The position numbers and the translations under genes were made by a program. This document shows positions 43,869-53,943 of a stretch of 64,000 bases of DNA, in pieces. The notes beneath the pieces were generated by a model. The model saw only the letters and a program-made list of their open reading frames with translations, ran no database searches and was not told where the DNA came from. Each line of letters starts with the position of its first letter. Position 1 is the first letter of the stretch. Source of the DNA: Petunia secreta (taxonomy: Eukaryota > Streptophyta > Magnoliopsida > Solanales > Solanaceae); contig JARKIP010000065.1 in NCBI GenBank assembly GCA_029990175.1, positions 29,552,501 through 29,616,500 of the forward strand, written 5' to 3'.

Positions 43869-45183
43869 TGTTGCTCCCAACGCACACGCAAGTATACGTG
43901 GTCGACAAGTAATAAAGTGATAAGTAGAGTATCGTTCCCACGAGGACTATTCAGACTGAATTCTAGCAAACAATTTCTTAAAAACTATTCAGGGATCTTT
44001 TTCCAATGGTTGAGATTTTACTAACTAAATGCAGTAATTAAAACAAGTAGTTGAGATCAAGTAACAGAGCAAATTCTAAGTTGTTATCAATAACAGAGAA
44101 ACGGTCCAGGGTCAGAGTTACAAACAATCCAGTTGAGTTTTCCAGTTGATTCTACTTCTTGATTTCCTAGATTGCTAACTACAGGTTAAATGTACCCATG
44201 AAAACCTTTCGATTCTTCACGGTCTATGCAGGCTACTCCAATCCCTATATGTCTATGGGTTGAATCACGTGCACGCATTAACGAATTCTGTAATGAGTTA
44301 AACTAGGCGAGCAAGTATATATCTATCCTACTCACAAATTGGTTCCCCGATGTCCGGGTTCACAAACTAGTTCTATTCTTTCTTATTGCGTAATTAAATT
44401 CCCTCTTTCGAGTTCAATCTAAAAACCATAGATAGTGTTCAATTATCAGGCCTCAATAATCAAACAATTATGATCAAGAAAGAATAAACAATCCATAATG
44501 GTAAATCAATATATAGAAATCAACTTTCAAACATCAACCTTCATGTATTTACTCTAACCCGAGAACAAACAAACTATAGAATTAAAGAGAATAATAAGAG
44601 AAAGAGAGAAAGAACTTGTGTAGAAGACATCTAGGGCTCCTCCCCTCTCCTCCAAAACTTGCTCCAAAGGTCTGAACTCCTATCAAAAACTAAGTAAAAG
44701 AGTATTTATAGGGTTTACAAACACCTAGTAATAAGTTACACCTAATCGTAGACGAAATAGGAAGTAAAAACTGCTCCAGGGGCGCTATAACGGGCGCCCC
44801 GCGCCTCGTAAAGCGCTGCCCAAGACAGAACCCGTCACAATCTGCACGCCTTGGCCCTGCGGCGCATGGGAAACCGCGCCTAGCCACTGCGCGCGGTAGA
44901 GGGCGCGGCGCGTGGGCTAGGGCGCCAGGCCAAAACTGCACTTCCTTGGTCCGAAACTCGCCTCGTGTCGTGCCTTTGTGTGCTCAATCCAATCCTCAAT
45001 CAAACTCCAATCTTTTCTTGCTCAATCATGCTCTTAAAAGCTCCAATTGCACTGCATAACAACCTACATACACACGACATAAAATTAGTGTAAAACCACA
45101 TTCATAAACCATAAAACGAGCGAATAAAATATTCAAACGTAAGGAAATATTAAGGAAATATAGGCATAAAATGCCAAACATCA
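43869..45183 (-). repeat. 5' LTR of the small Athila-related element
   Basis: 1315 bp, almost identical to 39363-40678. It has the GC-rich block (about 44769-44935) and TATA box. The plus-strand right end CCAAACATCA is followed by ACAGC. Confidence 0.93.
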
Positions 45184-45405
45184 ACAGCCTATAATTTGCT
45201 CTATTACTTGACTTCAGTTATTTGTTTTAATTATTGTTTTAGTTAGTAAAAATCTCAATCACACTCGAAAAAGTTCCCTGAATAGTTTTTACGAAATTGT
45301 TTGCTAGGATTCAGTCTGAACAATAGTCCTCGTGGGAACGATACTCGATTTATCACTTTATTACTTATCGACCACATATACTTGCGTGTGCGTTTGGGAG
45401 CAACA
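45184..45405 (+). repeat. 3' LTR of the Athila-like element, segment 3
   Basis: Begins with the second ACAGC and matches the last part of the 5' LTR, ending GGAGCAACA. Directly followed by CCTTA and copia sequence. Confidence 0.92.
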
Positions 45406-45410
45406 CCTTA

Positions 45411-45735
45411 CAGTATTTGACCCTCACTCATTTTGATATTTCCCATGTAATCAATATGTGTGCCAATTCATGCAACATCTTAATGATATTCACTGGTCTA
45501 GGGCCAAATATGTGCTTCGTTACATTGCTGGTACTGCTTCATGGGTTTGTGTATCTCCAGATATTTCTTACTAAATTTTGTTGGTTTCTCTATTGCCGAC
45601 TCGGCTGGTTTCCCTCTTAGTCGTCGATCCACCACAGGTCCTTGTGTTTCTTGGCTCCAACACCGAGGTTCCACAAGTTAAAGGTGAATGTTTGTGGTTA
45701 TAAGGGCTTCGATCTAGAGCTCGAACTTTAGTGAA
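45411..45735 (+). pseudogene. Ty1/copia pol remnant, reverse transcriptase end and RNase H start
   Basis: Continues the copia frame left at 5680. Visible pieces are a LTLTHFDISHVINM-like block (45417), a degenerate HW...KRILRYI region (about 45490-45535) and the RNase H start with ADSAGFPLSRRSTTG (about 45595-45640), followed by CVSWLQHRGSTS. Similarity fades after about 45735, where copia is interrupted by the next insertion. Frameshifts and stops are present. Confidence 0.8.
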
Positions 45736-45853
45736 GCCATGCATATTTTACCGCAATTGATTGATTTTTTGCACTTAACATAGGTGAGACGAAGATGTCC
45801 ATATCTCTATGATGGATAAATGGTTGAGTAGAAGGTCAAGATGATAGTGTCAC

Positions 45854-46201
45854 GTGGAGAGTACCGCGAAACGGTTTGGTGATGTGTATCCTCTTCAAAC
45901 ATGCGACTTGTGTTTCAGGCAGCCATGGTTTTTAGATCGCAATGTTCCATATGTAAGAGATTGGATAAGACATGTAGTGGACAACGAAGGATGGCCTCTA
46001 ATGCCAATCCCACTTATGAAGAAAAGTCCCAATAGTGCCTATGCCTCTTCTATACACGTAGATGAGTGTAATGCCAATCGAAAGGGACAATTTAGGATGA
46101 CTAATATAGTTGGGCTGCCACGAGAGAAACAAGAAGATGTAATTGAAAAGAATATGAGGAAAGAAAGAAGAAAAAGAAGGAGGGAAGGTCTTTCACTCTA
46201 A
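45854..46201 (+). pseudogene. Open stretch in the unclassified insertion, unknown
   Basis: A 115-codon frame with no ATG at its beginning. It has a Cys pair (CDLCFRQPWFLDRNVPYV), a Trp-rich segment and a Lys/Arg-rich end (EKNMRKERRKRRREG). No family is recognised. It is located upstream of the acidic open frame and outside the tandem duplication. A real gene is doubtful. Confidence 0.3.
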
Positions 46202-46286
46202 CACTTTTAATTCTTCTTTTTCCTCTAGTTGTTTATATTCTCTTACAAGTACCATTGGAAAAAAGCTTGGAAGTGTGCACCCCTAA

Positions 46287-47102
46287 TTGAAAGTGCAAGA
46301 AGAGGGCGTTTTAGGGGCTGTCCATGATGTTGAAGGGGCTGCCAGTGTCGACTCTAAGCTTGAGGAGAAAGAGAATGCAGGTAAAGAAGGTCAATCTTTT
46401 CGCCTTCAATGTAAGTCTACTACACTCAATACTCTAAGAGCTAGTGAAGAGCAAGTCAATGATATGATTATGATTAGTGGTATGTCTTGTTTGGATCTTA
46501 AGTCTTCGCTACCTTAGAGTGAAAATTTAAATAAAGTTTGTGATGATACACTAGTTATTCTTGAATGTGCTCATAAAATTGGAACTACTTGTGAGTTTGA
46601 TGTAATAAAAACTAGTACTGACACTTGTGTTGAGGGTCTAATTATTAAAAGTAATGCTTCTAGGGATGTCATTGATGACAGGTTGCATGTTGTCCTAGAA
46701 GTAGAATATAAACATCACTTGTTTGACCCTGGAATTGAAGGTGTGGAGTCCTTTGTGAGTTCTTTTGATGTCAAGACTGAGCATGGTCATAAAACTAAAT
46801 TATATGATGAGTTTGGTTATTTTGACATCAACGATGATGTGAACTTGAGTGAAACCTTTCTTGTGAAAGTATTCTTACTTAGAGATACTTGTTTGTTAGA
46901 TAATGGGTTTGAGTTTCTTAATATTTCTTCTTGTGATGGAAGTAACTCCTTGTTTGATAGTAGTTCACTTGGTAGAGGGCATTTTCATGAGAAGGAAAAT
47001 TTGGATCTTTGTTTAACTCCTACTTCTTCTTTGTGTTGTCCAAATGCATTCCATCTATCCGGGCAGCATGTTGGGAAGCTAACAAGCATGGGGACGAGCT
47101 GA
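46287..47102 (+). pseudogene. Acidic unknown ORF of the insertion, copy 1, one amber
   Basis: One frame from 46287 to 47102 broken only by TAG at 46515-46517. There is no ATG at its left edge. The protein text is acidic and rich in Asp, Glu, Ser and Leu (CDDTLVILECAHKIG, VLEVEYKHHLFDPGIEGVES, YFDINDDVNLSETFLVKVF). Composition resembles private ORFs of non-autonomous retroelements, but no domain is recognised. The tandem duplication breakpoint at 46409 lies inside it, so copy 2 keeps only the part after the breakpoint. The amber is in both copies and so predates duplication. Confidence 0.4.
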
Positions 47103-47665
47103 TCTTTGGCATTGAATTATTTGACACTCTGGGTAGCAAGTTCATGCCTTCAACGAGCATCTCAACGAGCTCAATTTGGGCGTCAGGAGCATAGATGATA
47201 CGGGCAGCAATTGCTTGCTCTCAACGAGCACCTCAACGAGCTTTTTATTGTTATTTTGCATAGACAACCTTAAGAAGGATAATTGCGCTTTATTGGCCCT
47301 GCGTGATCTCTTTAAATTTAGCCACTCTGAGGATTTTATGTTGACGTTATATGCAGCTTATCTACACCTATATAAGCATGCCTTAGGCTTTATTTTTGTT
47401 CAGCACTCTTAGAATATAAAAATGCATCTTTTGTTAAACCTACTTTATGTTGGAAAACTCGTTCTTTTTGAGTGAAATCGAATTGAGAAGTTTCCTCTTC
47501 TTTGATGATTCAATTTGCAAGATCCAAGTGATGTTGAGGATTGTTGCGTAGCTTTAGGTTCTTTTTGACATCTAACAAGGAGGTGACTAGACTAGTTCCT
47601 ACTAAATTCCATGTTGTAGTTCAAACCGTGTCTAGCTTTTATCTTGTTCTTGATTGTCTTTAATC

Positions 47666-47969
47666 TAGATTGCTTCACTCTTTGGCCTCATTAGCTTCGA
47701 ATCAAACCTGGATTACCAATTTATTGAGAGACATTGGTTTCCCTTATCTCAACCTCCATTGTTTTTCATAGACAACATCAATGCTCTTTATTTGACGGCT
47801 AATCCAGTATTACATGCTTGCACGAAACGCACCGCGCTTGATTACCATTTTGTTTGAGAAAAGGTCATTCAAGTTGATATGGTCACAAAATTTGTCCCTT
47901 CGATGCACCAAATTGCGGATATCTTCACCACGCCTTTGCTAAAGGTGCATCTTTAGATTCTTAGGACCA
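47666..47969 (+). pseudogene. Ty1/copia RNase H end, copy 1
   Basis: Resumes copia with LASLASNQTWITNLLRDIGF, then a frame change, LTANPVLHA-like text and DYHFV, VDMVTKFVPSMHQIADIFTT, the conserved copia C-terminal block. It runs to the solo LTR at 47975 and resumes at 50182. Confidence 0.8.
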
Positions 47970-48219
47970 AGCTGTGACACGACTCAAATTTTGCGGCTAG
48001 GCCATGCGGGCACCCGACATCCTCCCCTTGACCTATTGAGCAAACTCTTTCGACTGAGTTATCATAAAGGACATAGAACTAACTCGGAATAAGCATGAAA
48101 GAGCTCAAAAGAGATACATATATACACACACGCGCACGCACACACACACGTTGCCTAAAGAAAGTGCAATTGTCTACCCAACATACAAAGTTCAGAGCTA
48201 TCTAGATAAGACATCTCCG

Positions 48220-48321
<102 letters not shown>

Positions 48322-48709
48322 GGAAAGGAGAAAAATTAGTCTAACAAAAGAAAGCTATAGTTGGTTACCTCTATGGACAAAAGCTAGCTCACCACAGGCA
48401 GCTGGAACGCCCACGCTCCTCAATCTTATGTTGAACTCGGTCTTAGAGCGAAACCTCCTGAAATAAAATAGACAATAAGAAACAACAGAGGATGAACCGA
48501 AAAGAGTCAGTAAGTGAGAGATAACTAGATACCTCAAACGATAAATAGGTAAGCTAGGGCATCAAAACAACTATCCGCAGTCAGAGGCAATTGTCAACAA
48601 TAAATCATAGAAGGCATATAATCAATATGAAACTCAACAAAATATATAACAAGATGAAATGAAAAGCGATATGATATGCTAGGGTCACTTGTGCTCGAAT
48701 ACCTATCCA

Positions 48710-48862
48710 GAGCAGACTCCACTATGCTTCATGGGTACGTGAAATGATGTAAATTGCATCGTGCATCAGGATTATGTAATGTGATGCAAACTCCATAGTA
48801 CATCGAGGGTCATAAAGTGAGGCAGACACCACGATGCATCCAAAGGTATGTAATATGGTCAT
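48710..48862 (-). repeat. Four direct repeats of ~36 bp in the solo LTR
   Basis: Units share GCA-ACTCC-TA or GCA-ACACCACGATGCATC wording followed by GG and TA-GTAA-AT. The same array is in copy 2 (about 54598-54750). Stems are short and not clearly compensatory. Confidence 0.6.
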
Positions 48863-50181
48863 AGCTATGGAAGAATACCTCTGCCCCCAATATGTTATAA
48901 AACTGAAGGCATAACAACACAGTATGCAAATGCAATCTGAAACTATAGTGTAGTAAGTATGCATTATCGGAAGCTACGCACATAAGAACAAATGGGTAGA
49001 ATATTCATAAGGCCAAATGCCATCAAAAAATTGGATGAAACCACTTACCTCAAGTCTTGAGGCAATCCGGCTACTTAATGATCTTATTTCCCTTCTGAAG
49101 CCTCTCAAAATTATCTCTCTCTGAGGCACGAAAGAATAATTTCACATATAGGTGTTAATATAATGAATGACTAGCGACAACATACTTTATTAAGTAAATT
49201 ACATAATTTCCCTTGAGCTAGCTTAGCCGAATACCCAAAAAAGTTATATTTCTGAACTAGTCCTACAGTATCATTATAACATTGGATAATAACTCTTTTG
49301 GGTTCAATTAACCCCAATTCCCTATATTCATAAAACTAGGGTTCCAACCCCCAATCCCATCATCCATAATCTATGGATTTTATAGCCTATACCTTTAATT
49401 AACAACAAAAAAAGGTTAGAATAACTTACCTGAACTTCTAGGACAATTATGTATCTTGGAGTAGCCCTAGAACCGACTCCCACCGATAAAATATTTGATC
49501 AAAAATGAATTTATTGATTGTTGGTCATACTTATACCATGGTGCAGTGCTATCGTGCTCATGGAGTCTCTTTCGCGACATTGACCATCATGATCACACAC
49601 TTATGCGCACTTTTGCACAAAAGAAACTTTCTCCTTAGCGCTTATGTGCTAATGTGCCCAAGTTGGCGCTATCGAGCTGGTTTGGCTATAGCACATGTTG
49701 GTGCTGCATTTTGGATCTGAACGGGATCCTATAATGCTCGAAATCACCCACACTCTTGCATGCAATTTCTAAAACACACATATGAACTACTGACAAACTC
49801 GGATCTCGAAATGTATCCCTGATACTCAAGACGAAGGTTAAAAGGAAGGAGGCAAAACTCCAACTTCCGGGATATAAGCAAAAACTACCCGAACAACCTT
49901 ACATTTCACTTTCTAAAGTTCACACACGTCAAAAATGATCATACACACCTAATGACATTTCTAGATTTCGAAACGGAACTCATTTACTCGAAATGAGCTC
50001 GGAAGCCATAATGCAGCTTTACCAACACTAGAAAATTAAAACATCTTCCAGGACCTACCAAATGAGGTTCAATTTAGCTCAAACTTTACGGACAAGTCTT
50101 AATGGACCTTACAGAGATTTTAAGACTGTCGGCTCGCCAATTGAGTCCTAACTCCCGAAACGACTAGCTAGAGTCATTTCA

Positions 50182-50480
50182 AGTTGGGTGTTGTTTGGTA
50201 CCCCACACCAGCTTGAGGGATGAAAGACTACCTAGTGGTTAGAACCATGGTTACTAATCACCCCAATTACCTTAGCCACCTAAATAATCTATGTGTTCCT
50301 TAGCCGCCTAATATTTTATGTATGATGTAGTTTGTGATATACACCACTAGACTAGGAAAAGAGATAGGTGAATAATTCTAATTTTGGAATGATTCTCCCT
50401 TCATGTGTATAAATATATTGTACGTGATTACCTCAACATAATAAGAATTTATTGAAACCTAATTGCTTTCTTCTTTAGAA
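50182..50480 (+). mobile_element. Ty1/copia 3' end and probable 3' LTR, copy 1
   Basis: After the solo LTR the copia frame ends with KLGV-type text and a purine-rich segment CAGCTTGAGGGA (50208-50219). A 3' LTR probably starts at about 50219 with TGAAAGACTACC. It holds a TATAAATA box at 50408. The right end near 50480 is uncertain. The following 160 bp have three loose repeats of GGCAAGTACT-TCTAGGCTACACTT. Confidence 0.55.
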
Positions 50481-52244
50481 GGGGTCGACGGCAAGTGCTT
50501 CCCAGGCTAGACTTCAAGACAATTAATTGGAAGATTATTAAAAGGTCAAGGGCAAGTACTTTCTAGGCTACACTTCAATTATGTAGAAGATTAGGGAAGG
50601 GGTGAGGGCAAGTACTGCCTAGCCACTACTTCAAGGCAATAAACTAGGAGAATGTGGGAAGAGAAAGGACAAAGTCCAGCCTAAAGCAGTACTTTTAGAC
50701 AAAGAAAAGGGAGGGCATGGATACTGCGCATCATTTATATATTCATTAAGTATTTCCTTCCAAAATTTATTCATTAAACCAAAAGAAGGCCATTTCGCTA
50801 AATTCCCATTATGAAGATCAAAAAGGTAAACCAATAGCCCTGGTGTCGTAGTTTTTTAAATAACCCAACTACAACATATCAGCTCAAATGCCCAAATACA
50901 AATTAACCATTTTATCAAGTCTAACAATATATTTTTTTTAAAAAAAAAAATTACGCTAAGTATCATTTTAAGGATTTTATTGTAAAATATAAAGACAGTT
51001 TTCCTACTTTGCGAAACATAGAAACCTTTCGAAAAATGGCAGAAGACATAGCAAAAATAAATAAAATATTGTTATTCAAATCCTAACTCCTTCTCTCTCT
51101 TCTGTCTCACTTCTCTCTCCCTCACCCCTTTCCCCCACACCTTTCTTCACTATCAGCATCAGCGATAGCCTCACCGTCCTCCCCCACACTATTCCAGTAT
51201 TGTCATCGTCCCTACCTATCGTCGTCATAGTCCCTCCCTTAACACTCGTCGTTACTGCTTCCTTTTCCTAGAAGCTACACATAGCTGCTGGTGTTGGTGC
51301 TGCATCGGATCTCCCTGCCTTTTACTTCATCGTAGCTGCTTCAGACCTAGAGTAGGGCAATTTTTTTTTTACTAGAAAGAATTAAATACATGGTGATCAT
51401 CATAGAGTTTATAATGAACTCTACGATAATATTACATAAGTGTACTCTAATAAAGTGAAGAAAAATACATTTAAGTAAGAAAGTGCAACCAAATGTCTCC
51501 TTCTTCATGCATGTGACTTGAAATAGTGCTTGTAGCCCGCATATATTCTGAAAATTATCTTGCCCTTCTTGATAAAAAAACAATCACTCCTAATTATCAA
51601 ACATACCCATCAATGCTTATATGATTTTATTATATATTTTGCAACACTTGGAGAATTTGTTCTACCTGTAGTAGTGGTATCATAACTTTTAGTTCTTTTA
51701 TGAGCTTTTTTTTTCTGGGTTTTCTTCGTGAGATGTCTGCTTCCCTGGCTACCCTCTCTCTAGCATCATCCAATAGCGATTTCTTATCTTCCTCTAAATC
51801 CTCCCCAATGTCATACTCCTTGCTTTATTCAAAATTCATTTAGTGTGGTATGAAAGGATTTGGCTCAAAATGCTTGGCAGCCATTGGACCAAACCATGAA
51901 CCCCTTGACTTCTTTTGACTTGTGACTATAGGTCTAACATTATCCAATTGAGAAGGAATAAACTCTGGGGTAGTAGCTATCAAACTACTAGTTAAAAGTC
52001 TTTTGAACAATCAGTTCTTCCTCATCAACTACGTCTGCCCATTTTCTAGCACTTGTTGTGCTTTCTTGCTCATTCACAGAGTTTACCTCATCAGTAGAAT
52101 TAGCTTGTGAAATAGAGTTATTACCTTATTGTGACAATAGAGTGTCTCGATTGACTTTAGTTGGTACCCATTTTCATCATCACGTTCACCACAGGACTCC
52201 AAAGCATCATGTGCAATTCCTTGATCATATTCAATAATCTTAGC
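50481..52244. other. Unassigned DNA in duplication unit 1
   Basis: Contains loose repeats (50481-50640), A/T runs near 50930, a pyrimidine-rich CTCTCT stretch (51090-51130) and minus-strand open stretches at 51347-51583 and about 51890-52110. The latter includes PEFIPSQLDNVRPIVTSQKK-type text that could come from a LINE ORF1, but no catalytic domain is visible. No gene is called. Confidence 0.5.
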
Positions 52245-52381
52245 CACATGTGTATCCGAGATCCTTTCGAAGTGATTGAGTTAGATCATGCTCAGCTGGA
52301 TGTGAATCAAGACTATGAGGAGTCCCCAATTACCATAGTTGCTCGAGATGTCCGGAAGCTTCGTTCGAAGCAGATTCCGAT
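52245..52381 (+). pseudogene. pol: Tekay-like integrase C-terminal fragment, truncated copy 1
   Basis: Encodes VIELDHAQLDVNQDYEESPI and VARDVRKLRSKQIPM, the region before the chromodomain-like tail of Tekay elements. It is cut at the duplication junction (ATG at 52380-52382). Unit 2 has the same piece followed by the rest of the tail and an LTR. Confidence 0.8.
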
Positions 52382-53073
52382 GTAAGTCTACTACACTCAA
52401 TACTCTAAGAGCTAGTGAAGAGCAAGTCAATGATATGATTATGATTAGTGGTATGTCTTGTTTGGATCTTAAGTCTTCGCTACCTTAGAGTGAAAATTTA
52501 AATAAAGTTTGTGATGATACACTAGTTATTCTTGAATGTGCTCATAAAATTGGAACTACTTGTGAGTTTGATGTAATAAAAACTAGTACTGACACTTGTG
52601 TTGAGGGTCTAATTATTAAAAGTAATGCTTCTAGGGATGTCATTGATGACAGGTTGCATGTTGTCCTAGAAGTAGAATATAAACATCACTTGTTTGACCC
52701 TGGAATTGAAGGTGTGGAGTCCTTTGTGAGTTCTTTTGATGTCAAGACTGAGCATGGTCATAAAACTAAATTATATGATGAGTTCGGTTATTTTGACATC
52801 AACGATGATGTGAACTTGAGTGAAACCTTTCTTGTGAAAGTATTCTTACTTAGAGATACTTGTTTGTTAGATAATGGGTTTGAGTTTCTTAATATTTCTT
52901 CTTGTGATGGAAGTAACTCCTTGTTTGATAGTAGTTCACTTGGTAGAGGGCATTTTCATGAGAAGGAAAATTTGGATCTTTGTTTAACTCCTACTTCTTC
53001 TTTGTGTTGTCCAAATGCATTCCATCTATCCGGGCAGCATGTTGGGAAGCTAACAAGCATGGGGACGAGCTGA
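52382..53073 (+). pseudogene. Acidic unknown ORF, copy 2 (5' truncated)
   Basis: Same text as 46409-47102 with the same TAG (52486-52488). After the amber the open part has identical protein wording to copy 1, with near-identical bases. Its N-terminal part is replaced by the Tekay-like fragment because the duplication breakpoint lies inside it. Confidence 0.4.
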
Positions 53074-53634
53074 TCTTTGGCATTGAATTATTTGACATTC
53101 TGGGTAGCAAGTTCATGCCCTCAACGAGCATCTCAAGAGCTCAATTTGGGCGTCAGGAGCATAGATGATACGGGCAGCAATTGCTTGCTCTCAACGAGCA
53201 CCTCAACGAGCTTTTTATTGTTATTTTGCATAGACAACCTTAAGAAGGATAATTGCGCTTTATTGGCCCTGCGTGATCTCTTTAAATTTAGCCACTCTGA
53301 GGATTTTATGTTGACGTTATATGCAGCTTATCTACCCTATATAAGCATGCCTTAGGCTTTATTTTTGTTCAGCACTCTTAGAATATAAAAATGCATCTTT
53401 TGTTAAACCTACTTTATGTTGGAAAACTCGTTCTTTTTTAGTGAAATCGAATTGAGAAGTTTCCTCTTCTTTGATGATTCAATTTGCAAGATCCAAGTGA
53501 TGTTGAGGATTGTTGCGTAGCTTTAGGTTCTTTTTGACATCTAACAAGGAGGTGACTAGACTAGTTCCTACTAAATTCCATGTTGTAGTTCAAACCGTGT
53601 CTAGCTTTTATCTTGTTCTTGATTGTCTTTAATC
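53074..53634 (+). other. Right part of the unclassified insertion, copy 2
   Basis: Homologous to 47103-47665: TATA-like stretch, CRM-like U5 words and a few small indels relative to copy 1. No additional gene. Confidence 0.6.
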
Positions 53635-53938
53635 TAGATTGCTTCACTCTTTGGCCTCATTAGCTTCGAATCAAACCTGGATTACCAATTTATTGAGAGA
53701 CATTGGTTTCCCTTATCTCAACCTCCATTGTTTTTCATAGACAACATCAATGCTCTTTATTTGACGGCTAATCCAGTATTACATGCTTGCACGAAACGCA
53801 CCGCGCTTGATTACCATTTTGTTTGAGAAAAGGTCATTCAAGTTGATATGGTCACAAAATTTGTCCCTTCGATGCACCAAATTGCGGATATCTTCACCAC
53901 GCCTTTGCTAAAGGTGCATCTTTAGATTCTTAGGACCA
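53635..53938 (+). pseudogene. Ty1/copia RNase H end, copy 2
   Basis: Duplicate of 47666-47969 with the same frame breaks and the same conserved IADIFTT block. Confidence 0.8.
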
Positions 53939-53943
53939 AGCTG

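Larger units (their letters stand above)
39363..45183 (-). mobile_element. Small non-autonomous Athila-related element, minus strand
   Basis: 5821 bp with LTRs of 1316 and 1315 bp that differ at only about a dozen positions by eye (below 1%), so it is the youngest dated insertion here. The target duplication is ACAGC (39358-39362 and 45184-45188). The tRNA-Asp primer site is exact. LTR U5, polypurine tract, post-stop motif and 3' noncoding DNA are homologous to the Athila-like host, but the interior has no gag, protease or pol. Its only coding is a short zinc-knuckle/coiled-coil-like ORF region (42759-43747). It needs proteins from another element. Confidence 0.92.
5681..45405 (+). mobile_element. 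Athila-like Ty3/gypsy element, Gag-protease only, split by four nested elements
   Basis: The 5' LTR starts TGATGTTTGGC (5681) and ends GGAGCAACA (7021). The 3' LTR starts at 23726 and, after two insertions, ends GGAGCAACA at 45405. The 5-bp target duplication CCTTA is perfect (5676-5680 and 45406-45410). The primer binding site matches tRNA-Asp, as in Athila/Tat lineages. The gag and aspartic protease wording is Athila-type. No reverse transcriptase, RNase H or integrase lies between the protease (ending 20329) and the polypurine tract (23711), so it depended on another element for replication. Without nested insertions its length would be about 12.4 kb minus the Tekay insert, or roughly 6.6 kb. 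It lies inside a copia pol gene. Confidence 0.9.
45736..47665 (+). mobile_element. Unclassified insertion in copia RNase H, probably an LTR-element derivative
   Basis: Copia RNase H text stops near 45735 and resumes near 47666. The last part contains a TATA-like CTATATAAGC (47368) and, downstream, ATTCAATTTGCAAG and GTTGAGGATTGTTGC (about 47507-47550), which match the U5 of the CRM-like LTRs (near 24605-24645). So the right part is probably a diverged CRM-related LTR. No clear left LTR or target duplication was found. The interior carries two open stretches without recognised domains. Confidence 0.5.

Noticed and set aside
48710..48862. Third covarying hairpin array, in the solo LTR family
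   Set aside because: Direct repeats exist, but stems are only 2-5 bp and changes do not clearly preserve pairing, so it is listed only as a repeat.
51347..52110. LINE ORF1 or transposase fragment on the minus strand
   Set aside because: Composition is suggestive, but no diagnostic motif is visible in either duplication copy.
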